This document shows, piece after piece, positions 1 to 10,100 of a DNA stretch of 49,363 nucleotides (its first letter is position 1; each line of letters opens with the position of its first letter). A model generated the notes under the pieces. The model worked only from the letters and a program-made list of their open reading frames with translations, made no database searches and was not told the origin of the DNA. Source of the stretch: Oscillospiraceae bacterium (GTDB lineage: Bacteria; Bacillota; Clostridia; Oscillospirales; Ruminococcaceae); contig JAFQBT010000139.1 of NCBI GenBank assembly GCA_017399625.1, positions 1 to 49,363 of the forward strand. The letters run 5' to 3'. A program made the translations under genes and the position numbers.

Positions 1-260
1 CTAAATCTGACAGATTTGCATTTGCTGCTTAATTAAGCAGCCGTTCTGCCGTTGAGTACCGCGGCTTCGGACAGGGCGTCGATTAGCGGTGAACGACCGG
101 CGGGAGCTTTTTCCGTACCGCCGTTGTATCAGGAAAATACCAAAGCGGACAGTTTGACTGCTGTCCGTCCGCTTCGGGAAATTTAAACAACAGCCTGCAC
201 CCGGAGAAGTTTGTGTGAATGGGCTTTCGGACAGGGGTTCGATTCCCCTCGCCTCCACCA
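1..260 (+). ncRNA. ssrA: tmRNA (transfer-messenger RNA), 3' part
   Basis: This is the 3' portion of tmRNA, which rescues stalled ribosomes and tags the nascent peptide for proteolysis. The window starts inside the tag reading frame: codons from position 3 read KSDRFAFAA followed by TAA at 30-32, the expected hydrophobic Ala-Ala tag end. Directly after the stop is the usual stem (GCTGCTTAATTAAGCAGC). The 3' end has a T-arm (GGACAGGGGTTCGATTCCCC), then the acceptor strand GCCTCCACCA ending at 260. The T-arm plus CCA could suggest a tRNA, but there is no anticodon arm and the tag frame lies upstream. The 5' acceptor half and the start of the tag lie outside the window. Confidence 0.92.
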
Positions 261-290
261 CTCAGTTTCACATAGCGTGAAAAATTACAG

Positions 291-336
291 AATAAGCCGC
301 CTGGCGAAGCTTTGCTTGCCAGGTGGCTTATTTGTT
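291..336 (+). terminator. Rho-independent terminator of ssrA
   Basis: A 15-bp stem (291-305 with 318-332, one G-U pair) carries a 12-nt loop and is followed by a T-rich stretch. It sits 30 nt after the CCA end of tmRNA. Confidence 0.85.
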
Positions 337-690
337 TGTGATGCTTTCAATTGCTTCGGCAAAACAAGTTTTCGGGTTTTTGTAAAATGCCAAACGGCAA
401 GGAAAGACTCGGTAAAACGGGTGCACGAATATTTTGAAAAAAATGCAAAATTTTACGCGTTTTCCGGTGGTGGAGGGTATGTGTTTTTTGACAGGCAACA
501 CCACAAGGAAACCATTCCAAAAACATATAAATGGCTTAAAATAGCCGTTCTCTGGGCAGGGGTTCGGTACGGTTGATGTCACTGCAAGGGAATAAGTCCT
601 AAAGGTAAATAATGGAAAATTGAAAGGCATGCAGAAAAGTCGAAAAGACAAAAAAGAAGTAAAAATGAGCATCAGTATGCGGAATATCAA
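337..690. other. Intergenic, no recognisable feature
   Basis: About 350 bp with no convincing gene. One open frame on each strand crosses the region (one starts inside tmRNA), but neither has a credible ribosome-binding site nor a recognisable protein. No RNA gene is recognised. Confidence 0.6.
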
Positions 691-719
691 TTGTCTTTTA
701 TGCTTAATAAGTTTATAAT
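691..719 (+). promoter_or_regulatory. Sigma-A type promoter for the dockerin protein gene
   Basis: A -35 box TTGTCT (691-696) and a perfect -10 box TATAAT (714-719) are separated by 17 bp. Transcription would start near 726. The GGGGGAC Shine-Dalgarno-like sequence lies 8 nt before the ATG at 762. Confidence 0.7.
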
Positions 720-761
720 AAATATGTATATACTTTTTTAAACTATCGGGGGACAGAGCGG

Positions 762-3700
762 ATGAAATTTCTTAAAAGGCTGATGGCTCTTATACTTGCA
801 ATAAATATGGCGTTTTCCGGTGCGGTGCCTGCTTTTGCGTTTGAACTGGAGAAAATCGGCGAGGAGATAAGTTTTTCCGAAGCGGAAACGGCGGAGCCGG
901 ATGAAGGATATACCGGCGAGGTTTTCTGGGAACAGGGCACCATCACCGCGGCCACCGGAATCGAAAGGGATTATCCGAACGTTGTAAGGAACAAGGGTTA
1001 TCTTGAACTTTCTGATTATTCCGGAATAACCCTCAACAGCGGACACTGCCTTACCTATTTTGTGTATGATAAGGATTATAACTATCTCGGCAACGGAAAA
1101 GCGGACCTTACCGCAAACTTCCTTCTGAGCGGGGAGGGAATTTCCACCAAAGAAATGCTTATCCGCTATCCGGAGGGTGTTTATTTCCGGATTGCGCTCT
1201 GGCGCGGAAAAAACGGAGAAATGGCCGTTGATATGATTCCGGATTCCGGAATCCGTTTTTACGATGCGGAGTACGGACCGGTAATCTGGGAAATGGGTTC
1301 GATTTACGCAAAAAGCGGAATCACCTTCGTCCGTGAGCAGGTTATCCGCTGTATCAGCTATCTTCCGGTTGAAGATTACGTTGGAGTCGGAATCGGAAAA
1401 GGCTATGCCGTCGGATATCTTGCGTATGATGAAAATCTCAATTACCTCGGAAACGGAAACCCGGATAAAACCGGATATTTCGTCACCAACGGGTTCTATA
1501 CGGAAGATATAACCGAAAATTATCCGGAAGCGAAATATATGAAACTCATTTTCCGGGAAGACCCCATTGCGGATTTCACCATGGATGCGGTTGAAAAATC
1601 CGGAATCCGGGTTTATAAAACCGGCGAGGATTTTGAACTTCCGGAGCCTGAACTTAAGGCAACAAACATAATGACAATGAACGGCTGTCAGGACGGCGCG
1701 GTTTATAACAAAAAGGTTTTCCTTTTCAATAATTCCGGGAACTGCAACGTTTATGACGTTGAAACAAAAACGAAAATCGGAAGCTTTACAGTCGATAAGG
1801 TAGGCGTTCTCAATCCACACGCAAATTCTGTCTGCTTCGGAAATGAATTTTACGCGGAAGGGGATAAATATCCGCTTCTTTATGTAAATATTTATAACAA
1901 TTACTGGGAAGGCTATGCCGACAAAAAAGAGGGAACCTGCTGTGTTTACAGAATCACCGAGGAAAACGGAGTTTTCGGATGCAAGCTTGTTCAGGTGATA
2001 AAAATCGGCTTCACCGATGATTATAATTTGTGGAACTCTGCGGAGGACAACGGATATCCTTATTATCTGCCCTACGGCAACTTTGTTGTTGATACGGATG
2101 GGGATAAGCTCTGGGCTTTTGTTCTCCGGAACGGCGAGGAACAAACCCGGTTCCTGAGTTTCGATCTTCCGGAAATCGGCGACGGAGTTTATAGCGAAAC
2201 CTACGGCTGCAATCTTGTTACCCTCGAAAGCACCGATATTATCAAGATGTTCGATACGGAGCATCTTATTGTTATCCAGGGATGCTGTTATTACGGCGGA
2301 AAGATTCTTTCCGTAACCGGTCTTGGCAAGGGAACCGTTGCCTCGCCTTTTATCCAGGTAATCGACCCGGAAAAGGGCGAAATTGAAAAGAACATTTGCT
2401 TTGAGGAAATCGGAATCACCAACGAACCGGAAATGATAAGTGTTGACCCCATGGACGGAACGATTTATTATGCATCCGTTGACGGAATTCTGAGAAGGCT
2501 TGAAATCAATACGGAATTTGCCGTTTTGGAGGGATGGAAGGCTGTTCCGGTTTCCGTGAACGAAAAAAGCGGACACCTTGCCTATAAAATTGAGGACGGC
2601 GTTCTCACCTTCCGGGATTTCGGAAATTCTTCCATGGAAGATTACGGAAGACTTCCGGATTATTCCAATATGAGCAGGGAAAACCCGACGGATTGTACAA
2701 TCGCTGAATGGTATCAGCGAAGAAAAGAAATAACCAAGGTTGTTTTTGACGAAACCATTTCCTGTATTGGTTCCTACGTTCTTACCAATATGAACGCAGT
2801 CGCCGAGATCCGGATCGAAAATCCGGAAGCGGAGGTTGTCAGAAACGCTGTTCTTTTCTCCACCACCGCAAGGGAAACCCCTCTTGATATCTTTGCGGCA
2901 AGCACCGTTAAAACGGCTGATTACTGGATAAGGGGCAATGGAAACAGAAAAATCAGCGTCGCAATTGCGAATCCGACTCTTTATTATACGGATTTGGAAA
3001 ACTATGCGGAAATGCTTAACGAATGCGAAAAAAACCTTATCTCCGCAGAACAGATAAGTATTGAAATGCTCTGTGAAGCGGTTGAGCTTATAAGCAAAAT
3101 TCCGCAGAACAACTATTCTGTTTCGGACTATGAAAGCACGGTTTACGGTGCAGAAAGTGCGGTCGTGCTTCTCAGAAAAATCAGCTCCGGAACCTGCGGC
3201 GAAGGGGTTTTCTATAATCTTGAAGTTTCCGAAAAGACCGGAAAGCTGCGGCTCAACATCACCGGAACCGGTTCCATGAACAGCTATGAAACCGAAAACG
3301 ATGTTCCCTGGCATGAAATTATGGATTCCATCGGCGAAGTTGCAATCGGCGAGGAAATAAGCGGATTCGATGCAAAAGCATTCCCGGAGGATGCGGTTTA
3401 TAAACTCTGTCTGAACTCCGAAGCCTTTGAATTTGCAGAAGAAAACGGCTTTGATATAAAAATCGAAAAACTTCGGATTCTCTGCATCGGCAACAGCCAC
3501 ACGGCGGATTATTCCGGATTTATCGGAAATATCCTTGCGGATATGGAAAACGCCGGTCTTGAAACCGAAATCACCATATCACGGGCGCAGATCGGAAGTA
3601 TCGGTCTTTATTCCGGAAGAAACAGCAACGTCAACGCAACTTACCGTTCCCATCTTGAAGCAATAAACAACAAAACAGGAGCATATAACTATCTTGCGAA

Positions 3701-4985
3701 GAACAGATATGACCTCGTCATCGTTCAGGATTATATGGAATCCGTTGTGGATTATCCGGAGGTTTTCAAGGCGGGAATAGCCTCATTTATCGGAAAAGTG
3801 AAAGAAATCGCTTCCGGAAACGGAAAAGGAGAACCGCAGGTTGCGTGGTTTGCGGACTGGGTGGATATCCGTTCCACCGGCGGAGATACTGCTCTTCGTG
3901 ACGGCGAAGGCAACAGGATAAGCCTTGAGGTCCTCAGCAGGGAAGAGGTCTATGCAAAATCCCTTGCGAATATTGCGGCGGTGGAAAAGGCAATTGCGGA
4001 AAAAACCGCAAATATGCCGGATTTTGTTATCCACGGTTCCACCTTCAAGCAGAACGCCATGAGCAGTTATTTCGGAACAACGAAGCTTTTTGATAAAAGC
4101 GATTTCTGCATTCTTGAAAGGGACACCACCCATCTCACCTATGAGCTGGGACGCTATCTTTTTGCGGCAGGAGTTGTTTCCGAAATTCTTGACAATTACA
4201 GCGAAATCCTCATCACCGAAAACGGAAAAATTGACGTCGGGGCGGCGCTTTCCGCTGAAAACGGACCTTCCGCCGAAGGAGAGGGAAGCCAGTACAGCGG
4301 CGCAGTCAACGGTGACGTTCTTGCGGTTATCCGGGAGGTCATCGCAAGCCCGGATGAATTCAGACAGTCTGTTTATACCGTCGATCCGGTTGATGCGTTT
4401 ATTGAAAAAGCTTCCGGAATCAATTGGAACCCGGAAGGGGTTTCCGGCGAGGAAGAAATCCTTGGAGCCCTTGCGGAGCAAATCGGTTCCCTTTGCGGAA
4501 ACGAAATCGAATCCTTCGGGCTGAGCATGGCGGAATATGAATCCGAAAACGATTACACCGTCGTTCTCCGGGCAACCCACGGTTACAGCATCATCGAAAA
4601 GAAATTCACCGTTCATAACCATGTTTATGAAGCCGCCGTGACTCCTCCCACCTGCACCGAGCAGGGTTATACGACATATACCTGCGGATGCGGAGAGAGC
4701 TATGTCGGAGATTATGTGGAGGCAGCCGGCCACAGCTTCGAAAACGGAATCTGCACCGTCTGCGGAGAATGGGAATACCCCATGGGTGACATCAACCTCG
4801 ACGGCGAAGTGAACGTAAAAGATGCTTACTATGCGCGCCTTGTTGCGGCGAAACTCATCAAACCAACCGATGAGCAACTTCTTGTCGGCGACGCTGACCT
4901 TGACGGAAGAATCACCGCTCTCGATGCGAACATAATCCGCAAATTTGTCGCAAAAATAATCGGAAAACTCCCGGTAACGGGATGA
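762..4985 (+). CDS. Secreted dockerin protein with propeller-like and SGNH/DUF4886-like domains
   Basis: A 1407-residue exported protein. Residues 1-27 form a signal peptide ending AFA. Residues about 52-165 and 177-290 are two copies of one module (shared patterns YxxxxWExGxI, Y(L/V)xYDxxxNYLGNG and SGIRxY). About 300-600 looks like a beta-propeller. Around 810-855 is a short domain with GTGSMNSY and VPW, also seen in the LRR protein at 40815. About 903-1160 resembles SGNH/DUF4886 hydrolases: GNSHT with Ser912, and DTTH with Asp1121 and His1124. About 1287-1337 has Cys-ribbon pairs like those in the protein at 42869. Residues 1342-1404 are a type I dockerin with two calcium-loop repeats (GDINLDGEVN and GDADLDGRI). 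It should dock on a cohesin-bearing partner; none is in this window. The gene is monocistronic. The hydrolase assignment is family-level and the substrate is unknown. Confidence 0.85.
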   Translation: MKFLKRLMALILAINMAFSGAVPAFAFELEKIGEEISFSEAETAEPDEGYTGEVFWEQGTITAATGIERDYPNVVRNKGYLELSDYSGITLNSGHCLTYFVYDKDYNYLGNGKADLTANFLLSGEGISTKEMLIRYPEGVYFRIALWRGKNGEMAVDMIPDSGIRFYDAEYGPVIWEMGSIYAKSGITFVREQVIRCISYLPVEDYVGVGIGKGYAVGYLAYDENLNYLGNGNPDKTGYFVTNGFYTEDITENYPEAKYMKLIFREDPIADFTMDAVEKSGIRVYKTGEDFELPEPELKATNIMTMNGCQDGAVYNKKVFLFNNSGNCNVYDVETKTKIGSFTVDKVGVLNPHANSVCFGNEFYAEGDKYPLLYVNIYNNYWEGYADKKEGTCCVYRITEENGVFGCKLVQVIKIGFTDDYNLWNSAEDNGYPYYLPYGNFVVDTDGDKLWAFVLRNGEEQTRFLSFDLPEIGDGVYSETYGCNLVTLESTDIIKMFDTEHLIVIQGCCYYGGKILSVTGLGKGTVASPFIQVIDPEKGEIEKNICFEEIGITNEPEMISVDPMDGTIYYASVDGILRRLEINTEFAVLEGWKAVPVSVNEKSGHLAYKIEDGVLTFRDFGNSSMEDYGRLPDYSNMSRENPTDCTIAEWYQRRKEITKVVFDETISCIGSYVLTNMNAVAEIRIENPEAEVVRNAVLFSTTARETPLDIFAASTVKTADYWIRGNGNRKISVAIANPTLYYTDLENYAEMLNECEKNLISAEQISIEMLCEAVELISKIPQNNYSVSDYESTVYGAESAVVLLRKISSGTCGEGVFYNLEVSEKTGKLRLNITGTGSMNSYETENDVPWHEIMDSIGEVAIGEEISGFDAKAFPEDAVYKLCLNSEAFEFAEENGFDIKIEKLRILCIGNSHTADYSGFIGNILADMENAGLETEITISRAQIGSIGLYSGRNSNVNATYRSHLEAINNKTGAYNYLAKNRYDLVIVQDYMESVVDYPEVFKAGIASFIGKVKEIASGNGKGEPQVAWFADWVDIRSTGGDTALRDGEGNRISLEVLSREEVYAKSLANIAAVEKAIAEKTANMPDFVIHGSTFKQNAMSSYFGTTKLFDKSDFCILERDTTHLTYELGRYLFAAGVVSEILDNYSEILITENGKIDVGAALSAENGPSAEGEGSQYSGAVNGDVLAVIREVIASPDEFRQSVYTVDPVDAFIEKASGINWNPEGVSGEEEILGALAEQIGSLCGNEIESFGLSMAEYESENDYTVVLRATHGYSIIEKKFTVHNHVYEAAVTPPTCTEQGYTTYTCGCGESYVGDYVEAAGHSFENGICTVCGEWEYPMGDINLDGEVNVKDAYYARLVAAKLIKPTDEQLLVGDADLDGRITALDANIIRKFVAKIIGKLPVTG

Positions 4986-4988
4986 TAA

Positions 4989-5029
4989 AAAACCTCCGTG
5001 CTCAAAATGAGCACGGGGGTTTTTCTTTG
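4989..5029 (+). terminator. Rho-independent terminator after the dockerin protein gene
   Basis: The stem ACCTCCGTGCTCA / TGAGCACGGGGGT (one G-U pair) with an AAA loop is followed by TTTTTCTTT. The stem contains the GTGCTCA/TGAGCAC motif that recurs elsewhere in the window. Confidence 0.9.
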
Positions 5030-5301
5030 TTGCCTTTAGGCTTAACTAAACCCCCGGTTCTGCAGGAGTCGATAACAAGCCTTGGCATAAAAATTACAGA
5101 CCAACTGCATTTTTGCAATAGGCGAATGTTACCGGTTTACCGGAAGCAGGGCAAACGATGCATTGGTAATATTCAGTACCCATTCAAGGGGTCAGCAAGT
5201 ACTGACCCCCTTAATGTCTGAGCAAACAAACAGTTTAATAGTGGTTATGTTCCGGATAAAAATGCTTTTTGAAAAATAAAAAAATTATTTCCGGAAAATG
5301 G
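5030..5301. other. Intergenic with a small palindrome
   Basis: No gene is supported. The only structure is a stem-loop, GGGGTCAG (5188-5195) with CTGACCCC (5202-5209), which lacks a T-run. The 79-codon frame over this stretch begins inside the preceding terminator and is not credible. Confidence 0.5.
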
Positions 5302-5329
5302 TTGACATTATGGAAAATATGGCTATAAT
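5302..5329 (+). promoter_or_regulatory. Consensus sigma-A promoter of the tetR-pilus operon
   Basis: A perfect -35 box TTGACA (5302-5307) and a perfect -10 box TATAAT (5324-5329) are separated by 16 bp. It is the strongest promoter match in the window. The predicted start (about 5336) falls inside the palindrome described next, which suggests a strong but repressed promoter. Confidence 0.85.
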
Positions 5330-5333
5330 GAAA

Positions 5334-5394
5334 TTAGCACGCATGCAAATTGTATTTGTGCAAATTGCAGGCATATAAATTGCACATGTGCTAA
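5334..5394. promoter_or_regulatory. Operator-like long palindrome, probable TetR binding site
   Basis: The outer arms are TTAGCAC (5334-5340) and GTGCTAA (5388-5394). Imperfect symmetry continues inward, with (A)TGCAAATT on the left and AAATTGCA on the right. An inner GTGCAAATTGCA (5359-5370) is near-palindromic, so three TGCAAATT-like half-sites are present. The array spans the expected transcription start and ends before the start codon of the TetR gene. Binding by that regulator is an inference from position. Confidence 0.6.
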
Positions 5395-5417
5395 TGAACA
5401 AGAAGGAGGAACTTCCT

Positions 5418-6131
5418 GTGCCGCATATCAACAAAAAACGCCCTGATACAAGGCTTCAGATAATCCAGCTTGCAGCCCGGCTTTTTCTTGAGGAAGGATA
5501 TTCAAACACCTCCTTTTCAAAAATCGCGAAGATTCTTGATATAAGCACAGGAAACATCACTTTCTATTTTAAATCAAAAGAACATCTTCTTGCTGTTCTT
5601 GCGGAAGAATTGTTTGTTTTCCAGGAAAAACTTCTTGAACAGGCGGCAGACGAGGGAAAAACTTCAATGCTTGCCTATTGCCTTGAAATTGCAACGATTG
5701 CTTCGGCCTGCAGCGAAGACGAAGCCGCAAGAGATATTTTTATTTCAGCATATTCTTCCGAAATGATTCTCGGGCTTATCCGGGAAAACGATAAGGAAAA
5801 AACAAAGAAAATTTTCGGGCAGTACCGTCCGGAATGGACTGACGAACAATGGACCGCGGCGGAAAACATTGTTTCCGGAATCGAATATGCAACCCTTATG
5901 ACCCCGGAGGAAAAAACTCCTCTTCCGCTCAAGATAGAATCGGCAATAAGTTCTATCCTCGCCATTTACGGAGTTCCGGAAGAGATGAGGAAAATCAAAA
6001 TCTCGAAGATTTTTGCTCTTGATTACCGCGCTCTCGGAAAAAGGGTCCTCGGAGAATTCAAGGACTATATCAACACAGTGAATGAACAGAACCTTAAGCA
6101 GGCAATCAGGGAAAAACAATCAAAAACATAA
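5418..6131 (+). CDS. TetR/AcrR-family transcriptional regulator
   Basis: A 237-residue regulator with the TetR helix-turn-helix near the N-terminus: a helix ending in LFLEEGY, then TSFSKIAKILDIS, then the recognition-helix signature GNITFYFKSKEHLL. The remainder is a helical ligand/dimer domain with no recognisable ligand class. The start is GTG at 5418 because AAGGAGG (5403-5409) lies 8 nt before it. An upstream in-frame GTG at 5388 and ATG at 5394 would place translation inside the operator-like palindrome, before this site. It is the first gene of an apparent operon running to the sortase gene ending at 15401. It probably represses its own promoter and hence the pilus genes; this is inferred from layout. 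Confidence 0.88.
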   Translation: MPHINKKRPDTRLQIIQLAARLFLEEGYSNTSFSKIAKILDISTGNITFYFKSKEHLLAVLAEELFVFQEKLLEQAADEGKTSMLAYCLEIATIASACSEDEAARDIFISAYSSEMILGLIRENDKEKTKKIFGQYRPEWTDEQWTAAENIVSGIEYATLMTPEEKTPLPLKIESAISSILAIYGVPEEMRKIKISKIFALDYRALGKRVLGEFKDYINTVNEQNLKQAIREKQSKT

Positions 6132-6149
6132 TATTCCGGAGGGCTGAGC

Positions 6150-6545
6150 ATGAAAGAAAAAGAGCTCCGAAAGCTGAGCAGGGAGGAACTTCTTGAACTT
6201 CTCCTGGTCCAGACAAGAGAAACGGAAAGGCTTGGAAAAAGGCTTGAAAAAGCGGAAGCGGAACTTGCGGAAAGAAAAATCAACATCGAAAGATCCGGTT
6301 CCCTTGCAGAAGCTTCCATGAGGATAAACGGGGTTTTCAAAGCGGCGGAAAGCGCGGCGAAACAATATCTTGAAAACATAATTTCCCTTGAAAACGAAAC
6401 AAGAGAAAAATGCAAAAAAATCCTTGAGGATGCGGAATACGAAGCGGAGCGAATCCGCAAAGGAAAACCGAAGGACACCGTTACGGAAGTGATCCTCGGC
6501 GAGATAAACGATTTTATTAACGAAAAAGACGGAATGGTTGAATAA
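6150..6545 (+). CDS. Small coiled-coil protein of unknown function
   Basis: A 131-residue, highly charged, helical cytoplasmic protein with no signal peptide. It opens with KELRKLSREELLELLL, continues as a coiled coil rich in Glu/Lys/Arg (about 10-50), and has a second helical segment around 55-105. I recall similar small proteins being common in Clostridia next to signal peptidase I genes, but I know of no established function. GGAGGG precedes the ATG. It follows tetR by 18 nt and ends 2 nt before the signal peptidase gene, so the two are very probably co-translated. A structural or scaffold role near the membrane is only a guess. Confidence 0.75.
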   Translation: MKEKELRKLSREELLELLLVQTRETERLGKRLEKAEAELAERKINIERSGSLAEASMRINGVFKAAESAAKQYLENIISLENETREKCKKILEDAEYEAERIRKGKPKDTVTEVILGEINDFINEKDGMVE

Positions 6546-6547
6546 AG

Positions 6548-7123
6548 ATGATTTTTGAAAGATTTCCCGCATCAAAGGAAGTTGAGCAGGAACTCAAAAG
6601 AGAGCAATATAAAAGCCGTTATAAAAGAACGCTCCGAAGCACGGTTTTTGCTCTTATAACCGCGGCGGCGGTTGCGGTTTTGGTTGCAACGCTCTGGCTT
6701 CCGGTGCTTAAGATTTTCGGTTCATCAATGAGCCCGACCCTTGCGGAAGGCGAAATCGTTGTTTCCGTAAAGGCAAAAAACCTTGAACCGGGCGATATAG
6801 TCGCTTTTTATTACGGAAACAAGGTTCTTGTAAAAAGATATATCGCCGGTCCGGGAAGCTGGGTTGATATCCGGGAGGACGGAATTGTTCTTCTGGATGA
6901 CGAAATTCTTGTTGAACCCTATATTTCCGAAAGGGACAAAGGAATCTGCGATATTGAATTTCCGTACCAGGTTCCGGAGGAAGCGATCTTCCTTATGGGC
7001 GACCACAGAAAAACCTCGGTGGATTCAAGGCACAGCAGCGTGGGCTGCGTTTCGGAAGAACAGATAGTAGGAAAAATCGTGTTCCGGGTCTGGCCTCTTG
7101 AAAAGTTCGGATTCGTGAAATGA
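6548..7123 (+). CDS. lepB: Signal peptidase I (S26A type)
   Basis: A 191-residue type I signal peptidase with one N-terminal membrane segment (about 28-52) and an extracellular catalytic domain. The nucleophile box is GSSMSPTL and the general-base Lys lies in VLVKRYIA, so it is the bacterial Ser/Lys type, unlike the two Ser/His enzymes at 24564 and 30582. The C-terminal box GDHRKTSVDSR is intact. It lies 2 nt after the coiled-coil gene and 31 nt before the tip adhesin gene. Pilus loci often carry a dedicated signal peptidase for pilin precursors, and this position fits that role. Confidence 0.93.
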   Translation: MIFERFPASKEVEQELKREQYKSRYKRTLRSTVFALITAAAVAVLVATLWLPVLKIFGSSMSPTLAEGEIVVSVKAKNLEPGDIVAFYYGNKVLVKRYIAGPGSWVDIREDGIVLLDDEILVEPYISERDKGICDIEFPYQVPEEAIFLMGDHRKTSVDSRHSSVGCVSEEQIVGKIVFRVWPLEKFGFVK

Positions 7124-7154
7124 CTATAAAAAAACAAAAGATTGGAGGGGTAGC

Positions 7155-10100
7155 ATGGGAAATGTGTTTCAGAAAAAAGCTAAGGAACTGAATAACAACA
7201 GGAAAAACAGAAGCCTCTGGAAAAAAGTTTTCAGACCTCTTGCCCTTATCGCTGTTTTCTGTACGACCTATATTTTGATATTGCCCGCTATAACAATGGA
7301 AGGAGAGGCCGTCTGTGGTTTTGAGGAACATTTCCACAGCGAAGAATGTTACGAAAAGGTTGTGATCGAAGAACTCCTTTGCGGATATGAAGAAAACGAA
7401 GAGATTCTTCATGAACATTCGGAAGGCTGCTATAAAAACGACGGAACGCTGAACTGCACCGAACAGGAAGTTCAGCTCCATTCCCACAACGAAGGCTGTT
7501 ATGCTTCCGTAGAAAAGGAAATCCTGATCTGCGAAGCCGGCGAACACCTCCATACCGAAGAATGCTTCGCAAAGGAGGAATATCCCGAAACATACCTTTG
7601 CGGAATGGGAATCCACTCCCACATCGAAAGCTGCTACGGCGCGGATGGAAATCTTATCTGCAGCATTCCGGAACATTCCCACGGAGCGGAATGTGTTTCC
7701 GAAGAAGTTGACAGCTCGGCGGATACCGAAACCCCGGAAGATTGGGAAGCTTCCCTTTCCGGAATTTCCTTCAGCGGAAACTGGGCAAAGGACATCCTTG
7801 CGGTGGCTGAAAGCCAGATCGGTTATTCCGAAAGCGCCGAAAACGTAATCCTTGTGGGCGAAGAACTTAAAGGCTACACCCGCTACGGTGAAAAGTACGG
7901 CGATCCTTACGGCGATTGGAGCGCAATGTTCGTTGCTTTCTGCGTTGAATATGCGGGAATTACGGATTTTGCAACGGAAACCGAAAGCGAAAGATGGCTT
8001 CTTGCTCTTGATGCGGAAGGAAAGCTCCTTTCCGGAGATTTTGTTCCGGAAACCGGCGACCTGGTATTTATCGATACCGATAACGACGGCGAAGCGGAGC
8101 TTATGGGAATTGTTACCGGAAAAGTTTCCGGAACGGAAAAAATCGAATTCATTGCCGGCGATACCGAAAACGCCCGGGTTGAATATCTGATTTACGAAAC
8201 TTCCGATCCCGCAATCCTCGGTTATTGCGAACTTCCGGAAAACCCGATGGCAAAAGAAGAAATCCTTTCCGCGGAAAGCGTTGCGGAAAAGATTATGAAC
8301 CTTCCTTCGGCGGAAGAAGCAAAAGAAAAACTTGAAGGATTCAACAGCGTTCTTGATAAGGAATCCTATGAAGTATATAAAGAAGAACTCGGAACCGCGG
8401 TTGCGGAAATAAAAGAAGCTTATGAAACTTTTGACGATGCTCAGAAGCTCATAGCCGGAGATATATCCGTGCTCGCCGGAATTGAAACGGTGCTCACCGA
8501 AGCGGAATGGAAAGAACTTTCCGTGCTCAGCGAAGATAAGGCATTTGTTTCCGTGCTCGAAGCGGTCGATTCCGAAAACGAAAAAGTCGGAATCGGCAAA
8601 AACGCGGTTTTCGGCTTCAAAGGCGAAACAAAAACTTACGTCGATGAAAAATTCGGCGAAGCAAGAATAAAACTCGAAATTGTTCTTCCTCTTCCGGCGG
8701 AAAAAGCGGTTTTTGACCTTGATGCGATGAGCTGGATTGAGGAAGCGGAAATCAAAGCGGAAATCGCTGCGGAAGCCGCAGCCCAGACCCTTACGGGTTA
8801 TCTGAGAATCCGCGCGGAAAGCCTTGAGGAAACGGTTGTTCCCGGAACTTTCGGCGAAAGCGTCGCGGTAAAAATCCTTGAAATGTCCCACGGCGAAGAA
8901 GTTTTTGTAACGATTGCCGCCGCAATGGAACACAACGTTTGGGAAGAAACTTGCGAAACCCACGGAACGGAAGAAAAGCTCCGCGTTGAATCAAAGCATC
9001 TTGCGGTAAACGCGGTCATGGACGAAGCGACACAGCAGGCTGAATATGAAGCGCTTCTTGCCGAATTTGAAGCTCTTGCTGCGGAAAACCTTCCGGAGGA
9101 AGAACTTAAAGCAAAAGCCGAAGAACTTTGGAACAAGGTTTCGGAAAGATATAACAAAGGATTCCTTTCCGAAGAAAAATTCAGGGAGCTTTCCGAAAAA
9201 ATAAGCGTTCTGATTTACGGCGACCTTGATACAATCGCGGAATATGCGGACGGATATAACTGGAAAGCGTTTGTTGAAAACGGCGGATTCGGCGAATACA
9301 ACAATTATGAATCCATCGGTTCGGCAAGCGGCGAATTTATAAATTCCGTTATTGAAAACAACATCTTCTCCGCTTCCGGATTTGCCGGAACAGTAAACGC
9401 CGCGGGAAATGATGATCCTTCCGATTCCCAGATAAGGGCGGAAGGCGGCGAAAACGTTTCTTCCGAAGGCGCCGTTTACGTAAGCAAAACCATCGACGGA
9501 ACGGAAATTGAAAACGTCTTCGACATAACCCTTGAAATTATTACCCAGGATATTGTCACCGAAGTTTATAAAGAACCGGATATGGCGGTTGTAATTGTAA
9601 TGGATATTTCCCAGACAATGAACTCCGATTTCGGCGGCAGCACAAGATATGCGGCGGCAATGACTGCGGCGGAAAACTTTATAAAACAGTTCCGCCAGAA
9701 CAACAAGGGCGCAAGCAAAATCGGATTTGTTGCATTCAACACCGACGCCCACCAGATTTTCCCGCTCAGCCAGTGCTATACCGCGGCACAGGAAACTTCG
9801 CTTATAAGCGCGATGAAGAACGGAACCTCGACGATAATCAACAAGAGCGGATACGCTTCCGCGCACAACAGGTTCACGAACATTGAAGGCGGACTTAAAC
9901 GGGCGTATGATATGCTCAATTCCGCAGGAAACGAACATAAATACGTCGTATTCTTAAGCGACGGTTTCCCGACCACATATCTTAACACCGGAACAAGCGC
10001 GGCATATGACGGTTACGATCCTTATGATGCAAACGGAACCCGTTTTTACGATTCGGTTCAGAAACTGAACGGAAAAAACCGTCCCTGCGCTTACGGAACA

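Noticed and set aside
210-260. tRNA gene suggested by T-arm and CCA
   Set aside because: No D-arm or anticodon arm upstream; the tag reading frame and stop identify tmRNA.
211-576. 121-codon + strand frame over the tmRNA end
   Set aside because: It starts within tmRNA, crosses its terminator and has no ribosome-binding site.
738-3500. Reverse-strand open frame of 920 codons opposite the dockerin protein gene
   Set aside because: The + strand frame has a promoter, signal peptide, dockerin and terminator; the reverse frame has none of these.
4982-5221. 79-codon frame after the dockerin protein gene
   Set aside because: It starts four bases inside the previous gene's end and runs through a clear terminator.
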